64,000 nucleotides of DNA, taken from assembly GCA_016802295.1 (NCBI GenBank), contig JAESIW010000137.1:5644146-5708145 (forward strand). The letters run 5' to 3'. Shown piece by piece: positions 47,237-59,118 of this stretch (its first letter is position 1; each line of letters starts with the position of its first letter). The translations under genes and the position numbers were made by a program. The stretch comes from Brachionus rotundiformis. Taxonomy: Eukaryota; Rotifera; Eurotatoria; Ploima; Brachionidae. Under the pieces are notes generated by a model. The model was not told the origin of the DNA and ran no database searches. It worked only from the letters and a program-made list of their open reading frames with translations.

Positions 47237-50023
47237 CTATTTTCGATTAGTCTTTGGAGTACCAGAATTCGAATTTGGTGCATTAGAAGACGTTTTAGAT
47301 TGATTGGTGGCCGAGTTGGAACTTATTGCTGAGTTTGGAGGTAATGAAACAGATGCTAGCTTTTTATTGGCAAGACTGGCAGCGGCCACAGTTGCAGCTG
47401 CCGAAGAGGCCGATGAGCCCACTTGACCTGCTATTTGACTGGGTATTTGACTATTATTCAAGCTGGTACAATTCGAACTACTGCAGCTACTGTTGTTATT
47501 AATCGTTGTTGAGTTTGAATTTGTACAACTATTGATGTTTGCTTTGTTGCTAATATTGGACAAAGTAAAGCTGTTTGTGGTAGCGGGCGCTTGAGCTGCG
47601 CTAGGAGTTGTTGTTATTATTGGCAGGGGAGTTGTGTTGGCTGTTGGTGACTTGATGCCGCTGCTACTAGACAATGTCGAAGATAATTTGAATAAGCTAT
47701 GTGTTGAGTCATCTTTGCGCGGTGGAAGTCGCTCGTTTACTTTGTCCAAACTTTTGGCCTCTTCGAAAGATATTTTTTTCTTGTCAAGTATCGAGTCACT
47801 GCCCAATATCACTTTAGCTATGTAAATAAAATTAATTACCCCGCAAATAAACATTTAGAAACAACATCAATCAACACAATACATGCAACAATTTATAAAA
47901 TTAATAAAAAATATTCATCACAGTCAAAATATCATTATAAAATTTTAATTATAAAATTCTAATTTAATTTGAGAAAAATGTGTTTTAAATTTATTTAATT
48001 TCCTGTTAAGGATCAAATTATTGCTATTTACATTTGTATTTCATTTCTTTTTATATTCTGATATTTTAAATATACATTTTAAAAATATCAATTTTTAATA
48101 AATTTTTCTATGATTTATTCCTGATGAGTATACAATTTTTTTAGAAAAATAAAAAATGCTCCTTTTAATAAATTGACCAGAAATGAAATTAACTAAATTT
48201 TCTTCAAAAACAAAAACAACCGCCAAAAATTTTAATAATTAATATTTAAATAATAAGTGAAGTGATAAAATATGGATTTGTATCCTTATCTATTTAAAAT
48301 CAATTATTAATAAATTTTAATTTTAAATTTTAAATAATAAATTAAACAATCAAGTTTAAATTAATTTATCTGGATACAATTTTAATGCAACGATATTATA
48401 TTTCTTAAGACCAAATTTTTCTTTAAAAAGAGATAATTTTTTAATTAAATAAAAAAAAAATATTTTTCTCAATTTTAATTAAACATTTAAAATTAAAATT
48501 TGGGATATCTTGAAAACACGAAATAAACTAATCTTACCACTTTCGAGAGTTGATTTGCCACCCGACAAAGCTCCTAAAGGCAAAGTGCCGGTCGGTGTCA
48601 GTCCTTTTAAAGTGAGCACACTCTCGCTTTCCTCTCTAAGCACAGTGAACAATTTGGCCATTTTACCAATGGCTCTGACTTTATTGCGTATTATTTCCTT
48701 TCTGGCAACCACCGATTCGCCATCGTCGTCAATAAGCTCATGCTCTGAGCAAATGTTCAAAATGCTGACCAGCATTTCAGTTACTTTTTCGCCAACAAAT
48801 GGAAGTGACCAAGTAAAAACGTCCATAAAATTAGGCAGCCAGTAGGGATGTGGCGAACAGTTGAATTGTCTAATGTTCATGACGTTATTTTCATACTTAA
48901 GTATAGCTGCTTTGTTATTGTAAACATCTAGGTAATTCGGGGCTGAAAATATGGTTATTAGGGATGGGAACGCTGTTTGTGAGCTTTTTTTGTACATTCT
49001 GTAGCCGGCGTCTTGAGCCTCGTGCGCTCGGATTATGGATAACAATTGGTTGTTTTGCAAAAATTCGCAACAAGCTGCATAGCTGTAAAAGAACGAACAA
49101 CCACGTACTGTATTGTGGGTAAAGTGCTCGTTGGTTTTCTCGTTGCCGTAGTCTTCGAGCGGGTCGGACCAGAGCAAATCGCACATGGGACCGAACGGTG
49201 GTGGTTCTTTGAATCTGTCCAAGCGACGAATGTCGTCCAATGTGTGTATTTCGGGCGACAGACCTCCGTGCACGCACAAAAACTGCTGGTTCATTAGGGC
49301 TGCTAGTGGCAAACAGTCGAAAGCGTCCATACATGCCAAATAGACTCGTTCGGTGTACTTTATTTTACATTCTTGCTTAAATGTAAAATATTCGGTCAAA
49401 TGACGACACTCGTGGTTGCCGCGCAACAAAAAAAAAGTATTTGGATACAAAATTTTCATTGACCATAAATACAGCACGCATTCGATGCTGAAATAGCCTC
49501 TGTCAACATAGTCGCCCAGAAACAGGTATCGGGTCTCGGCCGGTGAGCCGCCGACCTCAAACAATTTCATCAAATCGTAAAATTGGCCATGCACGTCACC
49601 GCAAACGGTTATGGGCGCCTCTACGTCGATCATTGTTTTTTCTTGTCTCAACAAATTAGCACCTTCGTTTATGATCCTAAGTGCAACTGCCTCCTCAACT
49701 CGACCTTCGAGTATGAAGTGTTTTTTGAGTACGTCAACTCTAGGTTTTCCTCGACTGTCAAAAACCTCAGCCAAGGTCAACAGATGCGATGGCGGGAATG
49801 GAACATCTTAAAATAAAATTTTTATTTATTTTTTGTGTTTTTAATTAAAGATAATTTATCATTTAATAATTATTAAGAGATAATTAATTATAGATAATAG
49901 TTAATAATTACTTTTCATTTGTCGTTCTGTGGTTGATGTGTTGGTCGTGCCACTATTTGTATTTACATTATTCGAGGACTGTGTCGATGCTGATTGAACA
50001 CTGTTGGCAGAAGAAGAGCTCAT
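47237..50023 (-). CDS. Calcineurin A, catalytic subunit of protein phosphatase 2B
   Basis: Exons 49912-50023, 48538-49806 and 47237-47817 join in phase into 653 residues. Calcineurin A is the Ca2+/calmodulin-activated Ser/Thr phosphatase that acts with calcineurin B, for example on NFAT-type substrates. The metal and catalytic motifs are all present: GDVHGQF, GDYVDRG, RGNHECR, CVHGGLSPE and SAPNYLD. The B-binding helix region, the calmodulin-binding segment (ARKEIIRNKVRAIGKMAK) and LREESESVLTLKGLTPTG follow. Exon 47237-47817 carries the autoinhibitory segment ISFEEAKSLDKVNERLPP, close to the vertebrate one, and then a low-complexity Ser/Asn/Ala/Thr tail. The first exon is a Ser/Thr/Asn-rich leader. 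A second, alternative terminal exon lies downstream at 46798-47117. Identity is certain. Confidence 0.95.
47818..48537 (-). other. Long intron of calcineurin A
   Basis: About 720 bases, much longer than the 50-base introns typical of this window. It precedes the choice between two terminal exons, so it may hold splicing control elements. No coding content seen. Confidence 0.6.
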
Positions 50024-52194
50024 TTTCAATAAGTCATTTAAAAACAGAAACAATGGACAAACATAAAAAAATTTGTGGAAATTTTTAAATTTATTTGTTT
50101 TTTTTTTGCTGTTTTCGTTAGCTTATTTCTTGATTTTAGTCGGGTGTTTTATTTTCTAAAAAAAATAAATGCTTGGTAACCAAAGTATTAAAAACTTAGT
50201 TGAAAATCGATTTAAAGAAAGAATTTTTTCCATGTTTTAAAATAAAATTTTATTATTATATTTTTATTGTTTTTTTTCATCATGTTGAGATTTATAAAAG
50301 AAATAATTTGCTTATACGAAATAAATAAGCACAATCGTTTAGTTTGGTTTCCAAAGAAAATTATTTTTCAAATTTTACTTGATTTTTTGCTTTACTTTAT
50401 TTTAATAAAAAATTATTCACGATCTTTTTATTAATACCTAGACTTTTACTATAGACTTTTTCCTCGAAAAGCCAATTTTGGTTTAAACACTTGAGAAAAC
50501 ATAAAGAAAGAAGCTATTAACTTAAAATTTTAACTTAATATTTTATGATATTTGTTAAGTTAATTTCCAATTGACAATCAAAATAGTGTCACTTGTTCTT
50601 TTCTCTTCGAGCATTTTTTAGAAGCGATTATTTTTAATTATTTTACTCTACCATATTGACTAAATTGGTAAAGTGAACGACATAATCACCAAAGCTAATT
50701 TTATTGATTCTAATCATGAAAAAAAAATCTTTATAATTTGAAAAATATATTTGAAAGGTATGTTATAAGATTATGAAAAAAGAAATTTGATTTAATTTGA
50801 TTTAAAGAAACAAGAACTAGTTAAGTGAATTTGTAAGAAAAAAATCCAAATTTTATACTGATTTGGCATCTGGAAATTTTTAGAATATTAAATTTATTGT
50901 TTCTATAGACTTAGTATTTAAATAAAAAGGCAAACCTTAATGGATCTATGATAATTAAGAAGAGGAATTGGTTTTTAAATATTGCGGTTCAAATTCTAAG
51001 GCAGCAAAATGCCTTTTGCTTAAATTAAATGAAAAATAATTTTTTAAAGTTCAATTAGCTTAAAATAAAAATTTCGATTTATCTGTTATCTAGCTTGATT
51101 TGATATCTAATATTTCCTTTAATTGATTTTGTTAGGAAATATCACGAAATGTCTTCATTTTAGAATCTATATTTGATCAAATACACTACGCATTTTTTTC
51201 TTGGTCCATGGAATAGACTGATGTTCCTAATTTACATAAGCTAGATAGTTTTGACATGCTTAATCGACTAATTCATGTTATTTTAAATTAAAATGTAAAA
51301 AATAAAAAATTAGTGTCTAAATTTTTAATTAGCAGAAACCGGATATATAATTAAAATTAAAATAGAGATTTGCCGCCATATTATTTGTATTGATTTAATC
51401 TTTTAAGTAATTAAATTTTTTTTAATTATCTACTACATTGAATATTAAAACAACCTATTTGAACAAAAAGCTATACCAAATGATGTGAGAAAATCAGCTT
51501 TGCCTTAAAGAAAAAATAATAAATATATAATTTCAATTGTTCGTAATTAATTTTAGATAAGGGAAGTGAATATAAGCAATTTTTGCCTAAGATAATATTG
51601 GCCTTATCTGAGTAAGTAAATGAAAGACAGACATCAATTTTATAGAAATAAAATTTTTTTAATTAATAATGACTCATCTTTGGCAAGTGTTATTTTTGAT
51701 AATCAAATAAAAATAGAAAATTTTTACATAATACTAGAACAACGCGTACACCCAATAAATAAAGTGTATCTAATCATTTAGCTAAAAATCCTGCCTAAAC
51801 TAAAATAATTGAAAAACCAACATTTCAAATACATTTGGAAAAGTTTAAACTAAATGGTAAACAAATCATACATTTATATTTAAATTATGAATTTTTGTTA
51901 TTTAAAAAAAATTATAATTTAATAAATATTATTCTATTTGCATATTCTTTTTGACTTTTTTATTGACTAAATACTCAAAGTGTAGCTTTAAAAATAATTT
52001 TACCTGTAAATGTTAGTTAATGATTCCTGTTTACAAAAAAAATTGATTAAAATGCTGATTATGTTGTGCAAGCAAGTTTTTAATTTTGTCTATCTAGAAA
52101 CACAATATGAACATGTTTGATTGGCAAAGTGGTTTTTTATTTAATTATTTATGCCAAGTGGTATGCGCAAACAATTTCAAATTAATTATTAAAC

Positions 52195-52326
52195 ATGATA
52201 AACCCGAGCAAGCAGTGTCCAAATGATTTGGGTGAATTGGTTGACTGGCGAGTGTGGTTTATTAGCCGGCCTAATCGAACAATTATCCAACAAAATCCAG
52301 AGAAAGTATGCGTCTCGACTTGGTAA
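52195..52326 (+). other. GC-richer island with a 43-codon frame
   Basis: A local rise in GC with an ATG-to-stop frame including DLGELVDWRVWFISRPNRT. No family recognised and no splice sites are obvious. It could be a conserved noncoding element, an exon or a TE scrap. Confidence 0.2.
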
Positions 52327-53326
52327 TATGTGACCAATGCTAGTATGTAGGAAAATCTGCCTTATGAGGAATCATTAGCAAAATAAAAAGAAAAATTCTG
52401 TATTCACTCAATTTTCTCTTGTTCTCGCTTTCATAGAGGTACCATAATAATAATTTATGATTAAATCAATAATTTTGGAAAAAAATGAAACAGAAACAGG
52501 GAATATCTGTCATAAGTAAGAGCATGAGTGCTCGATGCCAAAATCGAAATTTATTAATCTACTAGTTCGAAAATAAAATCGAAATTAAGAGCTAGACATA
52601 GACTTAATTTGCATATTATAATCTTAATTAGGAGAATTAGATTAACATAAATTAGAACAGGAAGGGAATAGGGCCACCAACTTAAAATAATTTATTCCGA
52701 TCAGTTTAAACAAAAAAATAAATTAAACTTATCGGCCACCAATCAAGCCAAATTGTGTACCAAGTTTAATTTACTCCCAATCTGTGCCTACTTAACATTT
52801 AACATTCTGTATTTAATTATAGCAATTTGTAAGCTTTTCTTGTAGTTGTTCTAAAGGTACTTTTTTGAAGAAAAAAAAAACACCACAAAAAATAATTTAA
52901 CTCTTTTACTTGGTATCTTATTTCAATATGTCTGATTTAATTATGAAATTGTTTTTTATTTGCCCAAGCTTTGTGTTCCATAATTGCACTTCCTTAATAA
53001 ACAAGACTTGATTTTTATTCATCTAAAGATCCAATTAGTTCCCTCTTTTTTTAAAATCTAAAACTTAAAAAAATAAGAAAAATTATCTTTTATTTTGTAA
53101 CAAAAGTAGAATTAACTGGGTTTAATTTTGCATTAATAATTTAATAAAACAAATTCCCATTAATTATTTATTGAATATATTCTATTAACTAAAAAATAAA
53201 GCTTATTCAAAAATTCAAAATAAATGAATGTATTCATAATGTTTATTCTAGTCCTAGAGTGTATAATTTATATAACTACGCCTAATTATTAAACTAACAT
53301 TCTTTCAACATGTATTTAGTTCATAC

Positions 53327-53363
53327 CTGGTTGTACAGTAACCTAGAAACGCTCAAATCGACA
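53327..53363 (-). other. Exon-like island
   Basis: On the minus strand a TTTTTTCAG acceptor precedes 37 GC-richer bases that end at a GTATGA donor. One frame is open (VDLSVSRLLYNQ). It may be a 5' UTR or coding microexon of a minus-strand transcript such as calcineurin A. Confidence 0.25.
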
Positions 53364-54352
53364 CTGAAAAAATTTAATAAAACAAAAAATTAATATTTTT
53401 TATTATTCATTTTTTATGTTCTTTTGTGAGTGTGCGTGTTTTATATACAGATCCTATTTCTGAATGACATTTAATTTCATTTATTCCATTAAATCTCAAG
53501 TGAATATTTGATTATATTAGAGATGATTATTATTATTCCTATTATAATGCACCATTCTAATAAGCTACTTCATCCTTTATCATATAAATAATTCGTTTCT
53601 AGCCTAAAATTATAACTATATTTTTAATTAAAATTGGCACGACATGAATACCGACACACTTTGTGAATGCTTTTTTTGTATTTCATTTCAATTCATTATG
53701 GAAAATTTCTACCAACTTTGTTCGATCCCATTGCGCCTCTTTGGACTTGAATTATCGATTTTTCCAAACAGTTTATCAAAGTATTTGGATCGAATGAAAT
53801 TTTTGATTAATTACTAAGTAAAAATAAAAGCTAATTTTTTGACTTTGATTTGCCAGGAAATAGACTTGAAGCAAAATCGATAGGTGTCATAAACTTATTT
53901 AATATGCTCCTAAATATTATTTATAAAGCACTTTTTAAAATTCTAATAAAAATTTTCACTCCAGGTTCTCTTTAAATCCGCTTAATTTCCTCTTATATCA
54001 TAATCTCTGGCTTTTGGACCAAACATGAATTCTAATTAAATACTAAATTTTCTATTTAACTTAATTAATAATGCTGATTGTTAATACAAAGTTTAAAGAG
54101 CCTTATAAAACTTAATTGACTATGTAATAAACTAGAAAAAAATTTTTTTATGAGACAAGATAAATTTAATTTAAATATATAATTTATGTTATTGAAAAAT
54201 AGGAAAACGATCGACTATATCAAAATACAAAAATATAAAAAGATTGTATATAAATTAGTTTTAAAATTATTTAAATAAGTATCATGAAATAAGTTATTAT
54301 CTATCCCAAATTTCCTTTTTAGTATATAAAACTTAAAAATAAAATTATTCAC

Positions 54353-54389
54353 CCAAGGCATATGTGTCGAAACTCGAGCTTCGGTAAAG
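54353..54389 (-). other. Exon-like island
   Basis: On the minus strand, AAATAAG precedes 37 GC-richer bases ending at GTGAAT. All three frames are open (one reads LYRSSSFDTYAL). Same length and strand as the island at 53327. Significance unknown. Confidence 0.2.
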
Positions 54390-56904
54390 CTTATTTGCAT
54401 TTTTTATTTGCCTATTGCCAATGATGGGGTGATCTTAAATTAGGAAAATTTCCAAATGTTTAATCAATTTTATTTAAAATGCAAATAGTTTTAAATTTTT
54501 TGGAATTTTTCCACAACCAATTAGTCTGAAATAATCGAATAGGTTATTGCTCTGGCTCGAAATCGAGCTTATTAAATATATATGTAAATATATTAGAAAA
54601 CTTTCATTATACTCTTACAAGAAAGCATTATTTCAACCCAAATGTTTGAGGAAAAGATAACTTGGAATTATTAATTATCTATTCAATGAATTTTTATCTA
54701 GAGCAAACAAATCATGCAGCTGATTTCAGTATTTTGCTCTTAATTTCAGAGCCAACATTAGTTTTCTTTTAATAGCTAAGATTTGATCGATTGTTTTTTA
54801 AATTAACTAAGCCTATATCCATTGATCATTTTCCTCCTCTTCTCATAAATAAACTAATAAATTTATGCTCTAACTCATAAACTTTCTTTTAAAAACAACT
54901 TAAAATTATTCCCCCAAGCACCAAACTAATTATTATTAAAATTAAAAATTCAGAATTTCAAATTAAATGCAATTTATTAAAACTTTATCAATGCCCCATC
55001 ACTTAAGAAATTAACCTCAAATCATTTTATTGATTTATTTATTTTTTATAAGTGCTACACAAACACAACTCACTTAAACAATATATAATAAAAAAAATAT
55101 ATTTATATATGTATATACATGTATATGTAAAACATGTTACTAGTTTTTATTTTCTTATTAAAATAAAATTGCGGATTAATTCGATTGGAATCAACCAAAA
55201 AATCTATCATCGCTTAGAGCTTTATTAAGCAAACAATTATTCCATTATCTCAAATAAATGTTTTCCCTAAAAGATATAATAATTAAGTTATTCCCACTAA
55301 GAATATATTGCGAGGAGCTGGGATTACTTAAAGGTTATTAAAAAAATTCTAATCTTAGATATTTCTTAACGATCTTAATTATCGTCTGAACGATTAAGCT
55401 ACTATCTTTTCATGGGTTGTATTTCATGTTCTTAATAACAGATCTTTTTAAATATATTTTTTGAATTATTGGGAAAAATAGACTAGAACTTTGCGTGCCA
55501 TCAACAACTAAAAACAAAGTAAAAACTTTTATTCACTTAAGAAAAATGAATTAGGATATTTGTATTTTAGGAATAAGATTAATTTTTTATGTAATTAAAG
55601 TAGATCATCTTTTTACGATTAATTAAATGTTTTTATAGAAAATGACAATCAGATTTAAAAACAAATAAGTTTAATATAAACACAAATTATTTTTTGGAAA
55701 TAAAATGTACTTTTAAAACAAAAAAATATACTAAAAGTATCTATGTGCTTCTAGCGATGAAAGATCTTAGCTTAAATTTTTTGTTAAATTAATAAAGATG
55801 CTTTATTAAAATTAAATAAAAGCACAATTTTTATATTTATCACGTATTAATTCAAATAAGCAGTTTAATAAAAATCCCATTTGTTTTATGCAACAAAAAT
55901 TATTATTGTCTAAATATTTGAATTTCAACTAATATACGAATTTTAAAATTAGATTAAAAAACATCTTTTAGGAACGAAAATTTATATTATCTGTTGTATA
56001 ATTTTTTACTTTTGAAAGTTTGCTTTAGTTTTAAAATTCGATTAAATTATTCATGGAAAAAAAATATACTTAAAAAATTACTAGATGTTTTTTTTTGAGC
56101 TTCTAGTTAAAAATAAAAAAATGATAAAAAATGAATTAAAATTTAATACAAAAATCGATTCTTATATAAAATCAAAAAGATTAAAAATGAATATTCTGCT
56201 ATTATAGAGCGATACAAAGCATTGACTATTATATCAATTTATGTAAAGCCATAACCTTTGGGTAAAGTAGAATTCCTGCTACAAAGACTTACAAGTTCCA
56301 GTTTAATTTAGAATCGTTAAACTAGCACAGCTTTTTGATCATACCAATGGCATCTTTTGATCAGAACTTTGGAATATTGCAATATAAAAAAGTACTTTTT
56401 TTGAGAATGGTGATAAACTATTTGCTAAATTTAGAAATTGCACTGTAATTTCGTTTTATTTTTTAATAAAAGAAGAGACATTTACAAAAACTTTGAATTT
56501 TGAATAATTGAAAACATTTTCAGCAATTAAAAATAATTTTATAAATTAATATCAAAATATTAAACAATTATTAAAGTTATTTTTTTATTATTCAATTGGT
56601 GAATAAGAAACTTGAGTTAAAATTATGATCAAATCCTTAATTCTGAATTATAATATTAAAAATTTTGCCTTAAATGATTTAATAAAAATAACAAAGTTAC
56701 TTGAAAATTTCATTTACCTAGGGTTTTTGTTTCAAATAAAAGCAATCAATTCAATATTTTAAAAAATAGATATTTAATTTTTTGCTAAATTAAATAATTA
56801 TTTAAAAATTAAATTAATTTTTGTAAAATTTTTAATTAAATTTTGAATGGTGGTTCAGAAAAATATTATTAAATTTTGCATTAAAAAAGAATATTAATGT
56901 AGTC

Positions 56905-57010
56905 TCCTAAATCAGTTCACTCGTTGAGAAATAATTCCCCATCTTTTTGATATAAATCGTTCACATATGATGAATAAGAGTGGTTCAAATACCAAACGTA
57001 CGGTTTTTCC
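56905..57010 (-). mobile_element. Short LINE reverse transcriptase scrap
   Basis: Minus-strand frames read VRLVFEPLLFII and, after a one-base shift, YVNDLYQKDGELF. Together they match the LINE reverse-transcriptase stretch that normally reads GPLLFxIYxNDL. Only about 100 bases are recognisable. Confidence 0.5.
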
Positions 57011-57309
57011 AAGTTAAAATTTCCCAATATTACAAATTAAAATCTCTTTCAATTCATGGCATCAAGAACAAAAGATTTCCGTAAATTTAGATTTTTAAAT
57101 GGTTAAACGATGTCATTTAAACATTACAAAATATTTGAACTTAGAAAATTTTAAATCCTCATTTCTTTTAAACAAAAATTACAAATTAAAAAATCTTTTT
57201 TGAATTATATTTATTCTTTTTTGTATTAATTAATCACTCGGTAAAATCACTTAGATTTTATTTTAAATAATTTTATAAAAATATTTTATCAATTAAAAAA
57301 ACAGGAAAA

Positions 57310-57337
57310 ATTCTTGATTGCTTGGTGAATCAAGAAT
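57310..57337. repeat. Perfect 10-bp palindromic stem
   Basis: ATTCTTGATT and AATCAAGAAT are separated by an 8-base loop. It could be a small hairpin or a protein-binding palindrome. No context supports a function. Confidence 0.5.
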
Positions 57338-58080
57338 TGATCTATAGCTAATTTCAACCACATTTTAGAGTTTAGAATCTAACTATGAATCAAAATTCTT
57401 AGCTAAGAGCTTATCATATATCATTTATTAAAAGGCATAAAGTATATTTCGTTTTGAAGATAAAAGATTTGAAATAGATCATCACAATTTAAAGAAAATA
57501 ATATCTGATCAACGAAGAGAATGTTTTCAAAGCTGATTTTAAAAGCTGGTCACAAAGAACAGAAGCTGATAAAGTGCTTATTAAACATTAATTTGTGATT
57601 TTTAGCTGACTTACTAACTATTAAGTTGTTTTTATTTAATTGACTAACTTTAGTGATTTATTAAATCTAAAATCTAAATTTTATTTACTTAATAATTCAA
57701 TCTACTTACTGAATAAAAGAAAAGTTTTATTTTCATATTATTGATCGCGCATAATTTAACACTTGTTATAAAAATTTGCTTTAAATAATGTGCCAAAAAT
57801 AAAAATTCTTAAAATTGTTGATTCTTTTTTTTTTGATAATTAATAAATTTTAATTTAAAACTATGATAAATTATTTTTTAAAGACAAATTCTCACAAAAC
57901 ACAATCCCCTAAAATTAATGAAGTCTGCAAACTAGGTCCAAATAAATAGTTCACAGTCATGATTTGTGCACATTTGCAGATATTTTCTTAATAGCATAAA
58001 AATAATATATTTGCATTAAATGAATATATAAAATCTAAATAATTTTTACATTTTAATAAATCGATATTGGCAAACGTACA

Positions 58081-59118
58081 ATGAGCAAATCTGACAGCGA
58101 TTCGGGCAGTTTTTCCAAGACATGGGAGCTTAATGTGTACGAGCTGAATCGAATACCGCATGAAATAATTTACAACGAAACCGAGATTGCAGTGAGTCCA
58201 AAGATTCTCCAGAACGAGCTCATGTGCCCAATTTGCTTGGACATACTTAAACAGACCATGACAACCAAAGAGTGTTTGCACCGATTTTGCCACGATTGCA
58301 TCATAACAGCACTCAGAAACGGCAACAAAGAGTGTCCTACGTGCCGCAAAAAACTCGTCAGCAAACGCTCATTGCGACCGGACCCTAACTTTGACGGCAT
58401 TATTGCCAAAATTTATCCCAACAGAGAAGAATACGACGCCATACATGAAAAAGTACTCGAAAAGCTGAACAAAAAGCATCTAACTTCAGTAAACGGACAT
58501 TCTAAGCGAAGGTCAACTAATCCGGGATCCTCTCGGAACAAACAAACTGAACAAGAACTGCCAGAAAATCCAAATGCTGCATCAAGCGCATCTTCAACTT
58601 CTTCGGACACCAATAACGAAAACAAGCAAACCGAAAAGCCAAAAAATACCGAAAATCACAGAGCCATCAAACGCCCTGTACACTCAGATGAAAGCGACAT
58701 GGAATCGCGGGCCAGTACCGAGCAGTCTTCGCTTCATTTGCCAAATGACAGCGACGAGATCGAAATTGTCCTCAAGCCACACCCACAAAAAGAACTTCTT
58801 TTAAAGTCTAAAAGATTTCTTAAAACTACATCAAACGCCACTATAAACCATTTGTCCAAGTATTTATGGACAAGACTGTGTGTAGAGGCCAATTCAAGCA
58901 CTTTAGAGTCAGGAGTGAGTGAACAAAATGACGAATTTCAATTGTTTCTTTGTCCAAATGAAAAACTTCCAAACACTTTTCAATTGATGCCGCAAAATTT
59001 AGCTCTAGAACAGATACTCGACAAATACTGGAAATTCAATCGGCCTATTGAGTTATTTTACCATCAGATAAATGGCAAAAATCCGGGAACTTCAGGCGAA
59101 CAATTGTCAACTAATTAA
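58081..59118 (+). CDS. Polycomb E3 ubiquitin ligase RING1/RNF2 (Sce)
   Basis: An intronless 345-residue frame, near human RING2 (336). It is the catalytic subunit of Polycomb repressive complex 1, which monoubiquitinates histone H2A. Residues about 17-37 (WELNVYELNRIPHEII) are the N-terminal arm that wraps the PCGF partner. The C3HC4 RING (about 50-88) reads CPICLDILKQ, CLHRFCHDCI and CPTCRKKL. SKRSLRPDPNFDGIIAKIYP follows, a RING1/2 hallmark with the basic residues that contact the nucleosome. A low-complexity Ser/Asn/Glu linker leads to a C-terminal RAWUL domain (IEIVLKPHP; DKYWKFNRPIELFYH) that binds CBX or RYBP partners. Invertebrates usually carry a single RING1/2 gene, so I do not choose between the two vertebrate names. 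Confidence 0.95.
   Translation: MSKSDSDSGSFSKTWELNVYELNRIPHEIIYNETEIAVSPKILQNELMCPICLDILKQTMTTKECLHRFCHDCIITALRNGNKECPTCRKKLVSKRSLRPDPNFDGIIAKIYPNREEYDAIHEKVLEKLNKKHLTSVNGHSKRRSTNPGSSRNKQTEQELPENPNAASSASSTSSDTNNENKQTEKPKNTENHRAIKRPVHSDESDMESRASTEQSSLHLPNDSDEIEIVLKPHPQKELLLKSKRFLKTTSNATINHLSKYLWTRLCVEANSSTLESGVSEQNDEFQLFLCPNEKLPNTFQLMPQNLALEQILDKYWKFNRPIELFYHQINGKNPGTSGEQLSTN

Larger units (their letters stand above)
50024..58080. other. 8-kb region without a convincing gene
   Basis: The largest gap in the window, between the divergent calcineurin A and RING1/2 genes. It holds a small GC-richer island with a 43-codon frame (52195-52326), two 37-base exon-like islands, an AT-dinucleotide run near 55080-55125, a LINE scrap near 56.9 kb and a palindrome at 57310. 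It may contain 5' UTR exons, regulatory DNA or noncoding transcripts. Confidence 0.5.

Noticed and set aside
48510..49816. Several plus-strand and alternate-frame open frames over calcineurin A
   Set aside because: They are shadows of the strongly coding, GC-richer catalytic exon on the minus strand.
50985..51020. GGTTCAAATTC word suggestive of a tRNA T-loop
   Set aside because: No acceptor, D or anticodon arms can be placed around it. No tRNA gene was recognised in the window.
54215..54400. 61-codon minus-strand frame in the gene desert
   Set aside because: Mostly Phe/Ile/Asn/Tyr residues from AT-rich DNA. Only its first few codons lie in the exon-like island, which is listed separately.
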